Origin: Kiritimatiellia bacterium
Lineage (GTDB): Bacteria > Verrucomicrobiota > Kiritimatiellia > JAFGHX01
DNA length: 64,000 nucleotides
Direction: 5' to 3'
Assembly (NCBI GenBank): GCA_016929905.1
Contig: JAFGHX010000276.1
Span: forward strand, 19,419-83,418
Below are positions 15,985 through 24,435 of this stretch, piece after piece (within the stretch, counting starts at the first letter, position 1; each line of letters starts with the position of its first letter). A program made the position numbers and the translations under genes. The notes beneath the pieces are model-generated. The model made no database searches. It had not been told where the DNA came from and was given only the letters and a program-made list of their open reading frames with translations.

Positions 15985-16428
15985 TCACGGCACCAACAGC
16001 CGTGCGTGCCTTTCCGGATCCACGGTGCGCGCCGCTCTCGTATCGAGCAATTCCGTCACGATCACTTCCAGGCAATAGCCCACGCTCACATCCCTGCCCA
16101 CACAGCCGGTGATCGTCGAGTCCTCCCGCCCGCAGGCCACGTGCACGTGCACGGTTGCCCGGCCTTTCTCGTCGCGCACCAACGTGCCCGTCCCCGTCGC
16201 CTCGCGCTCCGCACCGAGCGCGCGGCGGATCGCCCCGCGCTTGCCGCCCGCCTCCAAGACCGCCCCCACCGTCAGGGAACTGCCCGCGTCCAACGCGCCC
16301 AGCACCAGAACCGCCGCCGCCGCGATCGACTCGCGCTCCGCCAATCCGATCAGGCTCTCGACAAGCGGCTCTCCCGGATCCAGCCGCACAATGAACGTGC
16401 GGCCCTGCCTGGCTTGCGAGTATTTCAT
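15985..16428 (-). CDS. PPC/DUF296-domain protein, 147 aa
   Basis: The sequence RTFIVRLDPGEPLVESLIGLAERESIAAAAVLVLGALD and the later HVHVACGRED..., ...VSVGYCLEVIVTEL match the plants-and-prokaryotes-conserved (PPC, formerly DUF296) fold, a small trimeric domain. It is part of some plant AT-hook regulators and stands alone in bacteria. Bacterial copies have no settled biochemical role; the conserved histidines suggest metal binding. ATG 16428 is preferred because GGGAGGGG precedes it; an in-frame ATG at 16449 would nearly touch the upstream stop. It is downstream of the PGDH_C-like dehydrogenase in the same operon, so a role in that sugar pathway is plausible but inferred. Confidence 0.75.
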   Translation of the reverse strand: MKYSQARQGRTFIVRLDPGEPLVESLIGLAERESIAAAAVLVLGALDAGSSLTVGAVLEAGGKRGAIRRALGAEREATGTGTLVRDEKGRATVHVHVACGREDSTITGCVGRDVSVGYCLEVIVTELLDTRAARTVDPERHARLLVP

Positions 16429-16458
16429 CAGCCGCGCCCCTCCCGGCATCCGCCCCCA

Positions 16459-17298
16459 TCAGTCCGTACGAATCGTCGTGCCTGCAAGCGCTTTGCGGCC
16501 CTCATACGTACCCGCCGCAATCACCTCCGCTTGCTCCCGCAGCCCCTCGGACGTGAAAATCTGTTTCCAGTCCTCCCGGAGGATCCGCCGGTAGCCCCAG
16601 TCGCCGATCAGCAGCGCACCCTCCGAGAGCCACCCGGTGTTGCGCCGCCTCAATACGCCGCAGATGATGCCGCCCAGGTGGCCGCTGATGAAGTCCCAGG
16701 CGGCATCCTCGGGAACGCCGAACCGGACGGCCTCGTCGATCGCCTCCTTCACCGCCACTCGGACGGCGATGCCCAGCGTCTCGGCCACCGCCGGTTCCAG
16801 GAACGCCAGCTGCTCCAGCGTCATGCGGTACGAGTCGCCGACGGGGGCGTGCATCTGGCGCGCGATCCGTTCCCCCAACGCGTACTGTTCGTCCGTGCCC
16901 TGAATCAACGCGTTCACGAGGCTCTGTTCTTTCTTCGGAAAGTAATGGCTCTTGTGACTGGGGTGCGTAACCAGATACGCCACGTCCGCGCGCGCGGGCA
17001 ACCGCCCCGCCAGCGGCACCGCCGCGTCCAGCGTGATCAGGATCGCGCCGGACCGCATCCCCGGCACGACTTCACCGGCGATCTTTTCCATGAGCGCGTC
17101 GGGTACCGCCAGAATCACCGCGTCCGCCTTCTTCAACGCCTCTGCGGCGGGCGTGGGCGACAGCCCCAATTCCTTCAGCCGCTCGATCCCCGCGGCGCCC
17201 GGCTCGACGTACAGCATGTCGAATTCGCTCTCCATCATGTTGCGCGTCAGCAGCACCCCCATCTTCCCGCCCGCTCCGAACAATGCCACCGTTGTCAT
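16459..17298 (-). CDS. PGDH_C-type NAD(P)-dependent dehydrogenase (ApnO-like candidate), 279 aa
   Basis: A Rossmann fold starts with ALFGAGGKMG (Gly8 to Gly14). The helical C-terminal domain includes THPSHKSHYFPKKEQS and LEQLAFLEPAVAETLG, which I associate with the phosphogluconate-dehydrogenase-like PGDH_C family. That group includes D-apionate oxidoisomerase (ApnO) of apiose breakdown, and the adjacent glycosidases look apiosidase-related. An apiose/apionate role is therefore worth testing, but it rests on family resemblance, not a diagnostic residue. The ATG at 17298 has GGAGGAG upstream, which rules out the long N-terminal extension of the open frame. Neighbours are a glycosidase (20 bases upstream) and the PPC-domain gene. 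Confidence 0.72.
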   Translation of the reverse strand: MTTVALFGAGGKMGVLLTRNMMESEFDMLYVEPGAAGIERLKELGLSPTPAAEALKKADAVILAVPDALMEKIAGEVVPGMRSGAILITLDAAVPLAGRLPARADVAYLVTHPSHKSHYFPKKEQSLVNALIQGTDEQYALGERIARQMHAPVGDSYRMTLEQLAFLEPAVAETLGIAVRVAVKEAIDEAVRFGVPEDAAWDFISGHLGGIICGVLRRRNTGWLSEGALLIGDWGYRRILREDWKQIFTSEGLREQAEVIAAGTYEGRKALAGTTIRTD

Positions 17299-17317
17299 CG
17301 CATGCTCCTCCTCTCCT

Positions 17318-18757
17318 TCACACCTCGCCCGCCACGCCGCGCGCTCGGAGCGCCACCGCCCACTGTCCCGGCCCCGGCGCCGCCAACGGCAGCGCGCCGC
17401 CGCCCCGTGCTTCGATCGGGGCCGACCACTTCGATTCGCCAATATCCAGCCAGCGCGCCTCGAGTGTGCCGGGAGCCGATCCAAGGTCCAACTCCACCCT
17501 TCGGTCACCCTCTCCGGTGAAATACACGCCAAACTGCCGGCCGGATTCCGCCAGACAGTACGCCTCGTTCTCCGTTCGGCCGCGCAGGAGATCGGGGCTC
17601 GGTGCCATGGAAACAACGTCGAGCGCGTCGCTGAACATCCGCGCGCTGCGTACGTGCGCCTGGCCGCAAGGCGAAAGCCCCACCCCGCCCCGGCCGTCCA
17701 GCCAGGGCGGCCCGTCCTTCTGCCGGTGAAATCGAACACTGGCCCCGCCGCCGAACACCGTGCGCCAGAACCGCTCCGTCGCAATCTGCTCCGACCCCGC
17801 CGAGGCATCCTTCCAGTGTGCGCCGGTCGGCCACACGAAAAAGTAGACTTTGGTGTGGTTCACCGGGCGAGGGGTCGACTGTTGAACCTGCCCGCGGAAC
17901 CAGAGCAGGTTGTCGTAGTGCGCCTGCCCCGTGTTCCCCCCGTTCTGCGAGATGTCCGCGTACGTGTAAAGGTCCGGGTGTGAGAGCGTGTGCGCGTGGT
18001 CCGCACTCTCCGCCCGGCAGAACCCCAATTCGCTGTCTTCGTCGTGCATATTCCGGCTGTCGCAGACGTGCACCGTCCGCCCTCGCTCTTGCGCGCGCCG
18101 GTGAATGAAGGTCGCCCAGTAGTCGCTGACCGCGTAGGGCAGGCGGCTCTCGTTGTTGATCTGATACAGCACGTGGTCGTACGTCAGGCAAAGGTCCAGC
18201 ATTCGCGCCATGTACGCGTTCTGGTACCGCATCAGAACCGCATCGTTGTTGAGTGCCGGGACCGCGCTGAAAAACGGGTTCCCGTCCCGCCACACCCACG
18301 CGCGCTCCAGCGTCGTGCCTTCGTAGGTGTAGCTGACGTTGTTGTCCGGGTTCCAGGGCTGAAGTTCCCAGCCGCCGTTGCGGCCGAACGTGCCCGCGTC
18401 CCACAATTCGTTCTGCACAATGATCCCGCGCGCCTCGGTCTCGCGCAGCAGCCGCTCCAGCCGGTCCCAGTATTCCGTGTTGAACTCGTCCAGATCGTAC
18501 TTGCCGTCAGCACGCCTGCGAAACGCGTACGCCATCCCGTCGTCATTGTAGGGAAACGCGGAATGGCGCGTACTCATCGTGTTGCGAATGTAATTGCCCC
18601 CCACCGACTTGAGCAGATCGAGATGCGCCACCAGCCTGTCCGCCGGCCACTGGAACAGGTTGTCGTCGTCCGTGGCCCCCAGCAGAAGCACGGGCATACC
18701 GCGATACTGCCAGTACATCGGGTTTCTGGCGCAGGGCCGAATGCCGTCTGTTCTCAT
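17318..18757 (-). CDS. Glycoside hydrolase-like TIM-barrel protein, 479 aa (paralogue of 13115-14650)
   Basis: It shares with its paralogue the N-terminal NPMYWQYRG, SVGGNYIRNT, WNPDNNVSYTY, the LTYDHVLYQINNE strand (Glu203 is the likely acid/base) and ISQNGGNTG. The C-terminal beta-sandwich begins near residue 400 (FGVYFTGEGDRRVELDLG...ARWLDIGESKW). There is no signal peptide. ATG 18757 (MRTDGIRPCARNP) follows a GGAGA site; the longer open frame is antisense to the divergent regulator and is rejected. The order glycosidase, dehydrogenase, PPC protein, oxidoreductase, glycosidase suggests one operon for a single oligosaccharide class. The divergent double-winged-helix regulator probably controls it. 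Confidence 0.76.
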   Translation of the reverse strand: MRTDGIRPCARNPMYWQYRGMPVLLLGATDDDNLFQWPADRLVAHLDLLKSVGGNYIRNTMSTRHSAFPYNDDGMAYAFRRRADGKYDLDEFNTEYWDRLERLLRETEARGIIVQNELWDAGTFGRNGGWELQPWNPDNNVSYTYEGTTLERAWVWRDGNPFFSAVPALNNDAVLMRYQNAYMARMLDLCLTYDHVLYQINNESRLPYAVSDYWATFIHRRAQERGRTVHVCDSRNMHDEDSELGFCRAESADHAHTLSHPDLYTYADISQNGGNTGQAHYDNLLWFRGQVQQSTPRPVNHTKVYFFVWPTGAHWKDASAGSEQIATERFWRTVFGGGASVRFHRQKDGPPWLDGRGGVGLSPCGQAHVRSARMFSDALDVVSMAPSPDLLRGRTENEAYCLAESGRQFGVYFTGEGDRRVELDLGSAPGTLEARWLDIGESKWSAPIEARGGGALPLAAPGPGQWAVALRARGVAGEV

Positions 18758-18946
18758 CGCGCCGTCTCCGTTGAAACCAGCACCCCCTCGTCCTGTCTCT
18801 AGTCTACCCCCCTCCCCGTTGCTCCCGGCGCCCAAAATCAATCCTGTTGTCACCCTAAAGTTGCCATAGTGCTCATTTTGCCTTGACGAAGACCGCGCCG
18901 GACCGCCAGTATTCCGGCGGAAACGCGGGTTCAGCCGGAGGGACGC

Positions 18947-20416
18947 GTGAAGCCATCGGAACAATTCTCGGCGTGGCTGAGACAACGGGTGGAGACCGGC
19001 AAACCGGGCGAGCGGCTTCCTACCGACGATCGGCTGGCAGAGCAATTCGCCATATCCAAGAGCACGGTTCGCCGCCTGGTGGCGCGGTACCGAGCCGACG
19101 GACGCCTGACGCGCATACAGGGCAAGGGAACATTCCTCCCGCACCCACCGCCCCCCGCACCCGTTGACATGGCGTCTGCAAAATCCTCCGCCCAGACCGT
19201 CGCCGATCATCTGTTGAAGGCGATTCGCGCGGGCGAACTCCGCCGCGGGCAGGTTCTGCCCCCGATCAAGCAGATGGTGTATCAGCTCCGGGTATCGGCC
19301 GGGACCGTGCAGGCGGCATACCGCATCCTGCAGGCGGAGCAGGTGGTCGTCAAAGCCGGGCGCACGTTCCGGGTCGGCGGCTTCAAGGACGTGCTGCACC
19401 CCGAGGCCGTTCGGGAGGTGGTGCTGTTCTGCGCGAAGAGCGCGGACTTCGCGCAGTTGTTTACGACCGACCCGCTTGCGCAGGCCTACCGGAAGATGGA
19501 GCGCGAACTGCTGGCGAACGGATTCGTGCTTCGTTTCGAAGCGCTCGCCGAACTCGAGATGCGCGCCAGGCTGTGGCGCAGGCGTCGACGCTTTCCGACC
19601 GGTATCGTGTTCAGCCTGCGCAACCATTCGGATTTCGAGGCGGTACGCGACAGCTGGCGCCGGATCGTACGATCAGCCGCCGCCTTCGACCGCCGGGCCC
19701 CGCGCCTGCTGCTCGACGGCAGCGGCACGCCGCTCAAGCGGCGCCCGCGCGGCATGCACCTCATTGCGCGCGGCAATGTGCTGACTGCGTCGGCCAGGGC
19801 TTTGGCCGAGTATATGGTCCCTCGCGGCTGCCGGGAGGCCAATTTCTTTGCCGACCCCGGAAACGCCATGATCGTGGCGCACCTGGCCAAATACCGGGCC
19901 GAGCTCAAGCACCTGGCCCCCGATTTCGTCTTCCGAATCGTGGCCGTGCCGCGCGCCGACAGGAGAGAGTCGCCCGGCAGCCTTGCCCGCAAGCTGGCCG
20001 CCTCCATCGCGGAGCCGGTCACCGGCCTGATCCTCAAAAAATATCAGGACGTGCCGGCGCGGATCCTGTTCGACGAGACCGCGGTGCTTCAGGATTTCGC
20101 CGAGGTCTACACCCGCTTTCCAAAGGCCCGCCTGTGGGTGTTCATGAAAGACGCGCGTGCCGCCGAGGCGCTGCAGTGGGCAACCGATGCGCGAATCGAT
20201 GTCCCGCGCGGACTCTCGCTCATCAGTTCGGAACACGATCCCGTCTACTACCATCTGGGGCTGACCTGTTGTTTCCCCGACTACGAACAGATCGGGTACC
20301 AGATGGCCCACGCGCTGATCGGCGACGTCCCTATCGCACGGACCTCGAAGGGCTTCATCCGCACCCGGGCGCTGCTCGTCGACCAACTCACAACCGCTCC
20401 GCGCGGGGTCCGTTGA
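18947..20416 (+). CDS. Regulator with two GntR-type winged helices and a LacI-like sensor domain, 489 aa
   Basis: The first winged helix (about residues 5-65) has the GntR pattern LPTDDRLAEQFAISKSTVRRLVARYRADGRLTRIQGKGTFL. A second lies at about 80-145 (AQTVADHLLKAIRAGELRRGQVLPPIKQMVYQLRVSAGTVQAAYRIL). The rest resembles a periplasmic-binding/LacI effector domain: LTASARALAEYMV, LARKLAASIAEPVTGLI, LSLISSEHDP, and a C-terminal GYQMAHALIGD...KGFIRTRALLVDQ. GntR-LacI hybrids normally have one DNA-binding domain, so two in tandem is unusual. The same arrangement occurs at 53487-54986. It is divergent from the glycosidase operon across a 189-base gap, which includes ccgccagtattccggcgg (18903-18920), a possible operator. 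Confidence 0.8.
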   Translation: MKPSEQFSAWLRQRVETGKPGERLPTDDRLAEQFAISKSTVRRLVARYRADGRLTRIQGKGTFLPHPPPPAPVDMASAKSSAQTVADHLLKAIRAGELRRGQVLPPIKQMVYQLRVSAGTVQAAYRILQAEQVVVKAGRTFRVGGFKDVLHPEAVREVVLFCAKSADFAQLFTTDPLAQAYRKMERELLANGFVLRFEALAELEMRARLWRRRRRFPTGIVFSLRNHSDFEAVRDSWRRIVRSAAAFDRRAPRLLLDGSGTPLKRRPRGMHLIARGNVLTASARALAEYMVPRGCREANFFADPGNAMIVAHLAKYRAELKHLAPDFVFRIVAVPRADRRESPGSLARKLAASIAEPVTGLILKKYQDVPARILFDETAVLQDFAEVYTRFPKARLWVFMKDARAAEALQWATDARIDVPRGLSLISSEHDPVYYHLGLTCCFPDYEQIGYQMAHALIGDVPIARTSKGFIRTRALLVDQLTTAPRGVR

Positions 20417-20440
20417 TCGTGGGGCGGTGCGCGTTCCTTG

Positions 20441-20503
20441 CTCGAGAACCTATTCGGGAACTTGCTCGATCCGCCCAATGCCCATTACCGATTGACGATT
20501 AGC
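20441..20503. repeat. Mixed unit repeat between convergent genes
   Basis: It contains gctcgagaac and gggaacttgctcga units of the family also present at 24326, 36561 and 61087. Next to them is a second unit type, attaccgattgacgattag. The final codons and the TAA stop of the PAS-AraC gene (last residues LIVNR) fall inside the second unit, so the repeat supplies the 3' end of that gene. Confidence 0.55.
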
Positions 20504-21273
20504 CCCCCTGTCTTTACCCGCCGCTTTCGATACGCGCGCGGCGTCATGCCCATGTGCCGGACGAAATGACGGGTCAGCGCGCTGTGGTCGTAGAAGCCGA
20601 CTTCCTGCGCGATCTGCGCAATGCTCTTGCGCGGATCGGCCAGCCGCTCGCAGGCCTGGTTCACCCGGTACTTCGCCAGGTACTGCCGCGGCGACATGCC
20701 GAACAGCGTCATGAAACGCCGCTCAAAGGTGCTCAGCGACATGCCCGCCAGCCTGGCCAGCGCGGGGATCTTGATCGATTCCGGATAGTGTTCGCGCACG
20801 TGCTCCATCACGACCGCTAGTTCCTCGTAAGGACGGAATACCGCACGCGCCTTGTCGACATCGCGCGCGATGCCCGCGATGCCCGCCACCGACCCGTCCC
20901 GGCGGTAAAGAGCCACCTTGCTCGTGATGAACCAGTTCACCGCGCCGTCCGCCGCCTGGTTCAGCTCAACCCGATCGACCAAGTCCCGCCCCGTCTGCAT
21001 CACGTCCCGGTCGTCCGACTCGTAGGCCTCGGCCAATTCGATCGGACAGATATCGAACGCCGTCTTCCCGATCAGGTCCGCCTCCGTCCGCGCGCCCATC
21101 CGCTTCACGAACGACTCATTCGCCGCCACGATCACGCCGTTCGCGTTCTTGACGAAAAAATGCACGTCTGGCAGATGTTCGAACAGCCGGATAACCGAAG
21201 CCACGTTGCTCAAATCGGCAAAGAATCGTTCTTTCATAGAGCCCGTCTTCATGCTTGTATTCCCCTTGCGCAT
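20485..21273 (-). CDS. PAS-domain AraC-family regulator, 262 aa
   Basis: An N-terminal PAS fold (about residues 20-145; FEHLPDVHFFVKNANGVIVAANESFV, then GKTAFDICPIELAEAYESDD and a Val-Ala-Gly-Ile-Ala-Gly-Ile-Ala-Arg-Asp close) precedes two AraC helix-turn-helices (about 165-255; IPALARLAGMSLSTFERRF and SIAQIAQEVGFYDHSALTRHF). PAS would sense a small ligand or redox state. Start ATG 21273 is chosen because GGGAGG lies 7 bases upstream; the open frame extends further but lacks a site. It is divergent from the URO-D family gene (126-base gap), which it probably regulates. The last few codons lie in an intergenic repeat. Confidence 0.85.
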   Translation of the reverse strand: MRKGNTSMKTGSMKERFFADLSNVASVIRLFEHLPDVHFFVKNANGVIVAANESFVKRMGARTEADLIGKTAFDICPIELAEAYESDDRDVMQTGRDLVDRVELNQAADGAVNWFITSKVALYRRDGSVAGIAGIARDVDKARAVFRPYEELAVVMEHVREHYPESIKIPALARLAGMSLSTFERRFMTLFGMSPRQYLAKYRVNQACERLADPRKSIAQIAQEVGFYDHSALTRHFVRHMGMTPRAYRKRRVKTGGLIVNR

Positions 21274-21398
21274 GGCCGCACCTCCCTCAAGCGGCGCCCG
21301 GCCGCTGCCGAAATCATACAAGCAGTCGCCCACTAGTGCCAAGACAGGATTCATGCCGTGGTGTATCCTGCACCTGGCGCATGAGAAGGAGGTCCCGC

Positions 21399-22829
21399 AT
21401 GACAGACATGACCACGCTCTACAATGAACGGCTCAGCCGCTACGTCACCGCGCTGCGCAACGAGAAACCGGACAAGATCCCGATCCGTCCATTCGTGGCG
21501 GAATTCACGGCGAAGTACGCCGGGTTCACCGCACAGGAAGTCACGCACGACTACACCAAGGCGTTCGAAGCCGTGTGCAAGTGCGCCGCCGACTTCGACT
21601 GGGACGCCATGGTCGCGAATATGGTCTACGTCTGGACGGGCCTGACCCAGGCGATCGGCCTGAAATACTACGGGATACCCGGCATCGACGTGCCCGCCGA
21701 TACGGGTTTCCAATTCCGCGAGCCGCGCGAAGAAGACGCGTTCATGAAACCCGACGAATACGATGCGCTGATCGACGACCCCACCGGGTTCCTCTACAAC
21801 GTGTGGCTTCCCCGCGTCTCGGCGGACGTCAGCCCCATGGACGGCAAACCGTCCTACCGCAACAACCTCGCGCTTGTGAAGGGCGGCATGGCCATGCTGC
21901 AGTACTTCACGGCGTTCGGCCCGCAGGTGGCCCGTCTGCGGACCGAGTACGGGATGCCCTCCGCCATCGCCGGGATCTTCAAGGCCCCATTCGACATCAT
22001 TGCCGACAAACTGCGCGGGTATGTCGGGCTCACGCTCGACATGGTTACACAGCCGGACAAGGTGCTCGCCGCCTGCGAAGCACTCATGCCCCACTTGTAC
22101 AACGTGGCGCTGTCTTCGTCGGACCCGACCGGCCAGGTCCCGATCGGGTTCTGGATGCATCGCGGCTGCGTTCCATTCGTCACGCCGGCCCAGTACGCCT
22201 CCCACTACTGGCCGACGCTCAAGCCGATCATCGAGGAGCTCTGGAAGAACGGGCGCCAGACGATGTTCTACGCCGAGGGCGACTGGAACGCGCACCTCGG
22301 CACGTTCGCCGAACTGCCGGACCGCAGTATTCTCTATCACGTTGACATGGCGGATATCGGGGAGGTCCACAGGAAGCTCGGCCACAAGTTCTGTCTCAGC
22401 GGCGGAATCCCGAATTTCATTCTCGCCTACCGCTCCCCTGACGAGGTGCGCGACTACTGCCGCACGGTGATCGACACCGTGGCGAAGGACGGCGGCTACA
22501 TCATGGATGCGAGCGCCATTATGCAGAACGACACGAAGATCGAGAACATGCAGGCGCTCACCGAGTTCACACGCGAGTACGGCGTGTACTCCGACGGCCG
22601 AAACGGGCCGCTCAACGCGCGCCCTGCCGACGGCGCTTCGGTAGAAAGCCTGAAGGGTATGGCCGGGCGTCCTGCCCCGAAAGTCGCGCCCGGCGCGTGC
22701 ATTCCATGGGCCGAAAAGCGCAAGGAACTGCCCGCGAAGATCGAAAACGAGGCGCTCGCCCAACAGGTGTGGTCCAACGTCGACGCGCTCGGCAACATGT
22801 TTATCTGGCAGTGCCTGCTCTCGTTTTGA
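21399..22829 (+). CDS. Uroporphyrinogen decarboxylase (URO-D) family protein, 476 aa
   Basis: The sequence follows the URO-D/MtaA/CmuA barrel: LRNEKPDKIPIRPF at the start, a helical middle, GYVGLTLDMVTQPDKVLAACEALMPHL, and HVDMADIGEVHRKLGHKFCLSGGIPNFIL near the active-site face. At 476 residues it is longer than haem-pathway HemE (about 350) and has no HemE N-terminal arginine motif. It more likely belongs to the corrinoid methyltransferase or uncharacterised sugar-locus branch. No corrinoid protein gene is adjacent. A near-perfect AGGAGGT precedes ATG 21399. The divergent PAS-AraC regulator is the probable controller. The substrate is unknown. Confidence 0.8.
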   Translation: MTDMTTLYNERLSRYVTALRNEKPDKIPIRPFVAEFTAKYAGFTAQEVTHDYTKAFEAVCKCAADFDWDAMVANMVYVWTGLTQAIGLKYYGIPGIDVPADTGFQFREPREEDAFMKPDEYDALIDDPTGFLYNVWLPRVSADVSPMDGKPSYRNNLALVKGGMAMLQYFTAFGPQVARLRTEYGMPSAIAGIFKAPFDIIADKLRGYVGLTLDMVTQPDKVLAACEALMPHLYNVALSSSDPTGQVPIGFWMHRGCVPFVTPAQYASHYWPTLKPIIEELWKNGRQTMFYAEGDWNAHLGTFAELPDRSILYHVDMADIGEVHRKLGHKFCLSGGIPNFILAYRSPDEVRDYCRTVIDTVAKDGGYIMDASAIMQNDTKIENMQALTEFTREYGVYSDGRNGPLNARPADGASVESLKGMAGRPAPKVAPGACIPWAEKRKELPAKIENEALAQQVWSNVDALGNMFIWQCLLSF

Positions 22830-22832
22830 GAG

Positions 22833-22848
22833 TAGAAGCGGCGTCCCG
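22833..22848. repeat. 16-bp dispersed repeat after a stop codon (copy 1)
   Basis: gtagaagcggcgtccc starts 4 bases after the URO-D gene stop. An identical 16-mer occurs at 53187-53202, also just after a plus-strand stop codon. Here the following ttgcttct allows a short hairpin with agaagcgg. It may be an mRNA 3'-end or REP-like element. Confidence 0.5.
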
Positions 22849-22886
22849 TTGCTTCTGCCTTCCGCCCGCCCGGTCGAAGCCCCCGT

Positions 22887-23162
22887 TCAGCCCAACGCCA
22901 GCCGCAGCATCGCCCAGGCGGCCGAACCCCCGCCGAACAGGATCACCCCCGCACAACCCGTGCCCCGGGAAACCGTGAGGTTCCCGTATCGCTCCGGATC
23001 CTGTTCCTGCAGCCGGGGAACCAGCTCGTCGATGAACTCCTTGGCCTCTTTCAGCCCCTTCCCTGTCGCCTCGCGGTAGATCTTGATCGCTTCGATCTTG
23101 CGCCCGTCGGCAAGCGCACTGCCAATCTGTTGGATCTGTTCGGGTGTCGGCTGTTCGACCAT
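22887..23162 (-). CDS. Small L7/L12 C-terminal-like protein with membrane helix, 91 aa
   Basis: Residues 10-45 (GSALADGRKIEAIKIYREATGKGLKEAKEFIDEL) closely follow the helix-helix segment of the ribosomal protein L7/L12 C-terminal domain (GKKIxVIKxVRExTGLGLKEAKxLVD). Unlike L7/L12, the domain is followed by a glycine-rich hydrophobic segment (CAGVILFGGGSAAWAMLRLAL), likely a membrane anchor. Such small L12-like membrane proteins occur widely without known function. It is not the ribosomal stalk protein. It converges on the URO-D gene with a 57-base gap. Confidence 0.72.
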   Translation of the reverse strand: MVEQPTPEQIQQIGSALADGRKIEAIKIYREATGKGLKEAKEFIDELVPRLQEQDPERYGNLTVSRGTGCAGVILFGGGSAAWAMLRLALG

Positions 23163-23364
23163 GGTTCATCTCTCCAGTTATGCCGGAAGGGCGAAGACGT
23201 GGCTCGAGGAACGCCGATCGCTCCGGCGCGCCGTACGGGCCGGCCCGGATCGGCCGGACCAGCCGGGCATGAGTATGGGGATCAACAGGCGCAATGTCAA
23301 CACGGGCTCGCACCGCGCTGGGATGCATGACGACATACAGCTGGCTCCGAACGCTCCCGTTCGC

Positions 23365-24306
23365 TCACAGCGCCGCCACGAGCGCTTCGACCGTGGCTTT
23401 GCTTTGCCACAGAGGCGTGATGGAATCGCGCTCGAACCCTTCGTACTCCAGGGCCAACAGGCCGTCGTAGCCGCTCTGGTCGAGAAGCTTGATCAACCCC
23501 GGCAGATCAAACGCGCCGGAGCCGCTGACCACGCCGTGGTACGAACCGTCGGGCTCGTATTCGAACTCCTTGCAGTGCACGCACAGGAGCCGGTCGCCGA
23601 ACGCGCGCACCATGTCCAGCGGATCCTCACCCGCGTCTACCGCCCAGGCCGTGTCGAGACTGAAGCTGAAGCTCGTCTTCTCAAAGAACGGTTTCAATTG
23701 CTCAATCTTGCCGAATTCGTGCCTCTTCCCATGATTGTGGATGGCCACCTTGATTCCGTACTCTTCCTGCAAGGCCTCCAGAGCCCTGACTTGCGGCTCC
23801 TTGATCGTGTGCAGTTCAATGAAGCCCGCGCCGGTCGTTTTGCCGAACTCGAATATACGGCGCGCTTCCTGCTCCCCGTCGTCGGCCCGCCACGGGAGCC
23901 CGCCCGGACCAAACGTATCGATGGTGATCCCCTTTTCCCGGTACCGGGCCGCCAGCGACGCGTAGTCGGTCTGCTGATAGCCGAAGACGATCTCGCCCTG
24001 GTCGCCCGCACCGCGAAAATGCGTCTCCCGAATGCAGGGAATCAGAAAACTGCCGCCGGGAAAATTCCGCTCCCCTTCATACCGCACATTGAGCCCGTCG
24101 GCCGTGTGCGTGTTGAGCCATCTGAGGTGATTGTCGATCACCTTGGCAGAGGGGCGATTGCCGACGAACTCGAAATGACAGTTCCCGATATCGACGTGCC
24201 GGATCCCCAAATCCTCGCATGCCTGCAGGATGTAGTCATGATCCGGATAGTGGCCCAACGACCACGTCTGCAGCCCGATCTCGAAATTGTCTTTGAACCT
24301 GCTCAT
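23365..24306 (-). CDS. Sugar phosphate isomerase/epimerase-like TIM barrel, 313 aa
   Basis: This is an AP-endonuclease-2-type barrel (xylose isomerase-like). Typical elements are IGLQTWSLG at the start, GIRHVDIGNCHFEFVG, TGAGFIELHTI, IKVAIHNHGKRHEFGKIEQL (metal-binding His-x-His), FSLDTAWAVDAGEDP (Asp) and ALEYEGFE (Glu near the C-terminus). These give the usual Glu/Asp/His metal site of keto-sugar isomerases and inosose dehydratases. ATG 24306 (MSRFKDNFEIG) has GAGGA upstream. It is downstream of the transketolase subunits, so a cytoplasmic pentose or rare-sugar role fits. The exact reaction is unknown. Confidence 0.8.
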   Translation of the reverse strand: MSRFKDNFEIGLQTWSLGHYPDHDYILQACEDLGIRHVDIGNCHFEFVGNRPSAKVIDNHLRWLNTHTADGLNVRYEGERNFPGGSFLIPCIRETHFRGAGDQGEIVFGYQQTDYASLAARYREKGITIDTFGPGGLPWRADDGEQEARRIFEFGKTTGAGFIELHTIKEPQVRALEALQEEYGIKVAIHNHGKRHEFGKIEQLKPFFEKTSFSFSLDTAWAVDAGEDPLDMVRAFGDRLLCVHCKEFEYEPDGSYHGVVSGSGAFDLPGLIKLLDQSGYDGLLALEYEGFERDSITPLWQSKATVEALVAAL

Positions 24307-24325
24307 GGGTTGCTCCTCTTTCCCC

Positions 24326-24424
24326 AACTTGCCTCGAGCACTTACTCGAGAACGTGCCCGGAATACCCCGGAAACTCGGCTCGAGGCAAGTTCCCGAGTG
24401 AATTCTCGGGTAAGTGCTCGAGCC
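24326..24424. repeat. CTCGAG-unit inverted repeat downstream of transketolase
   Basis: Two arm pairs are visible. 24326-24339 (aacttgcctcgagc) is the exact reverse complement of 24379-24392 (gctcgaggcaagtt). Just inside and outside these, cgagcacttactcgagaa pairs with ttctcgggtaagtgctcg with one mismatch. Units are variants of aacttgctcgag/aacttactcgag, the family seen at 20441, 36561 and 61087. It lies between the transketolase C-subunit stop and the isomerase start on the minus strand. Confidence 0.7.
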
Positions 24425-24435
24425 CGTTCTCTACC

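Noticed and set aside
12779..16078. Long plus-strand open frame of about 1100 codons
   Set aside because: It is antisense to four well-supported minus-strand genes, has Arg/Pro/His-rich composition and no domain. High-GC codon bias keeps antisense frames open.
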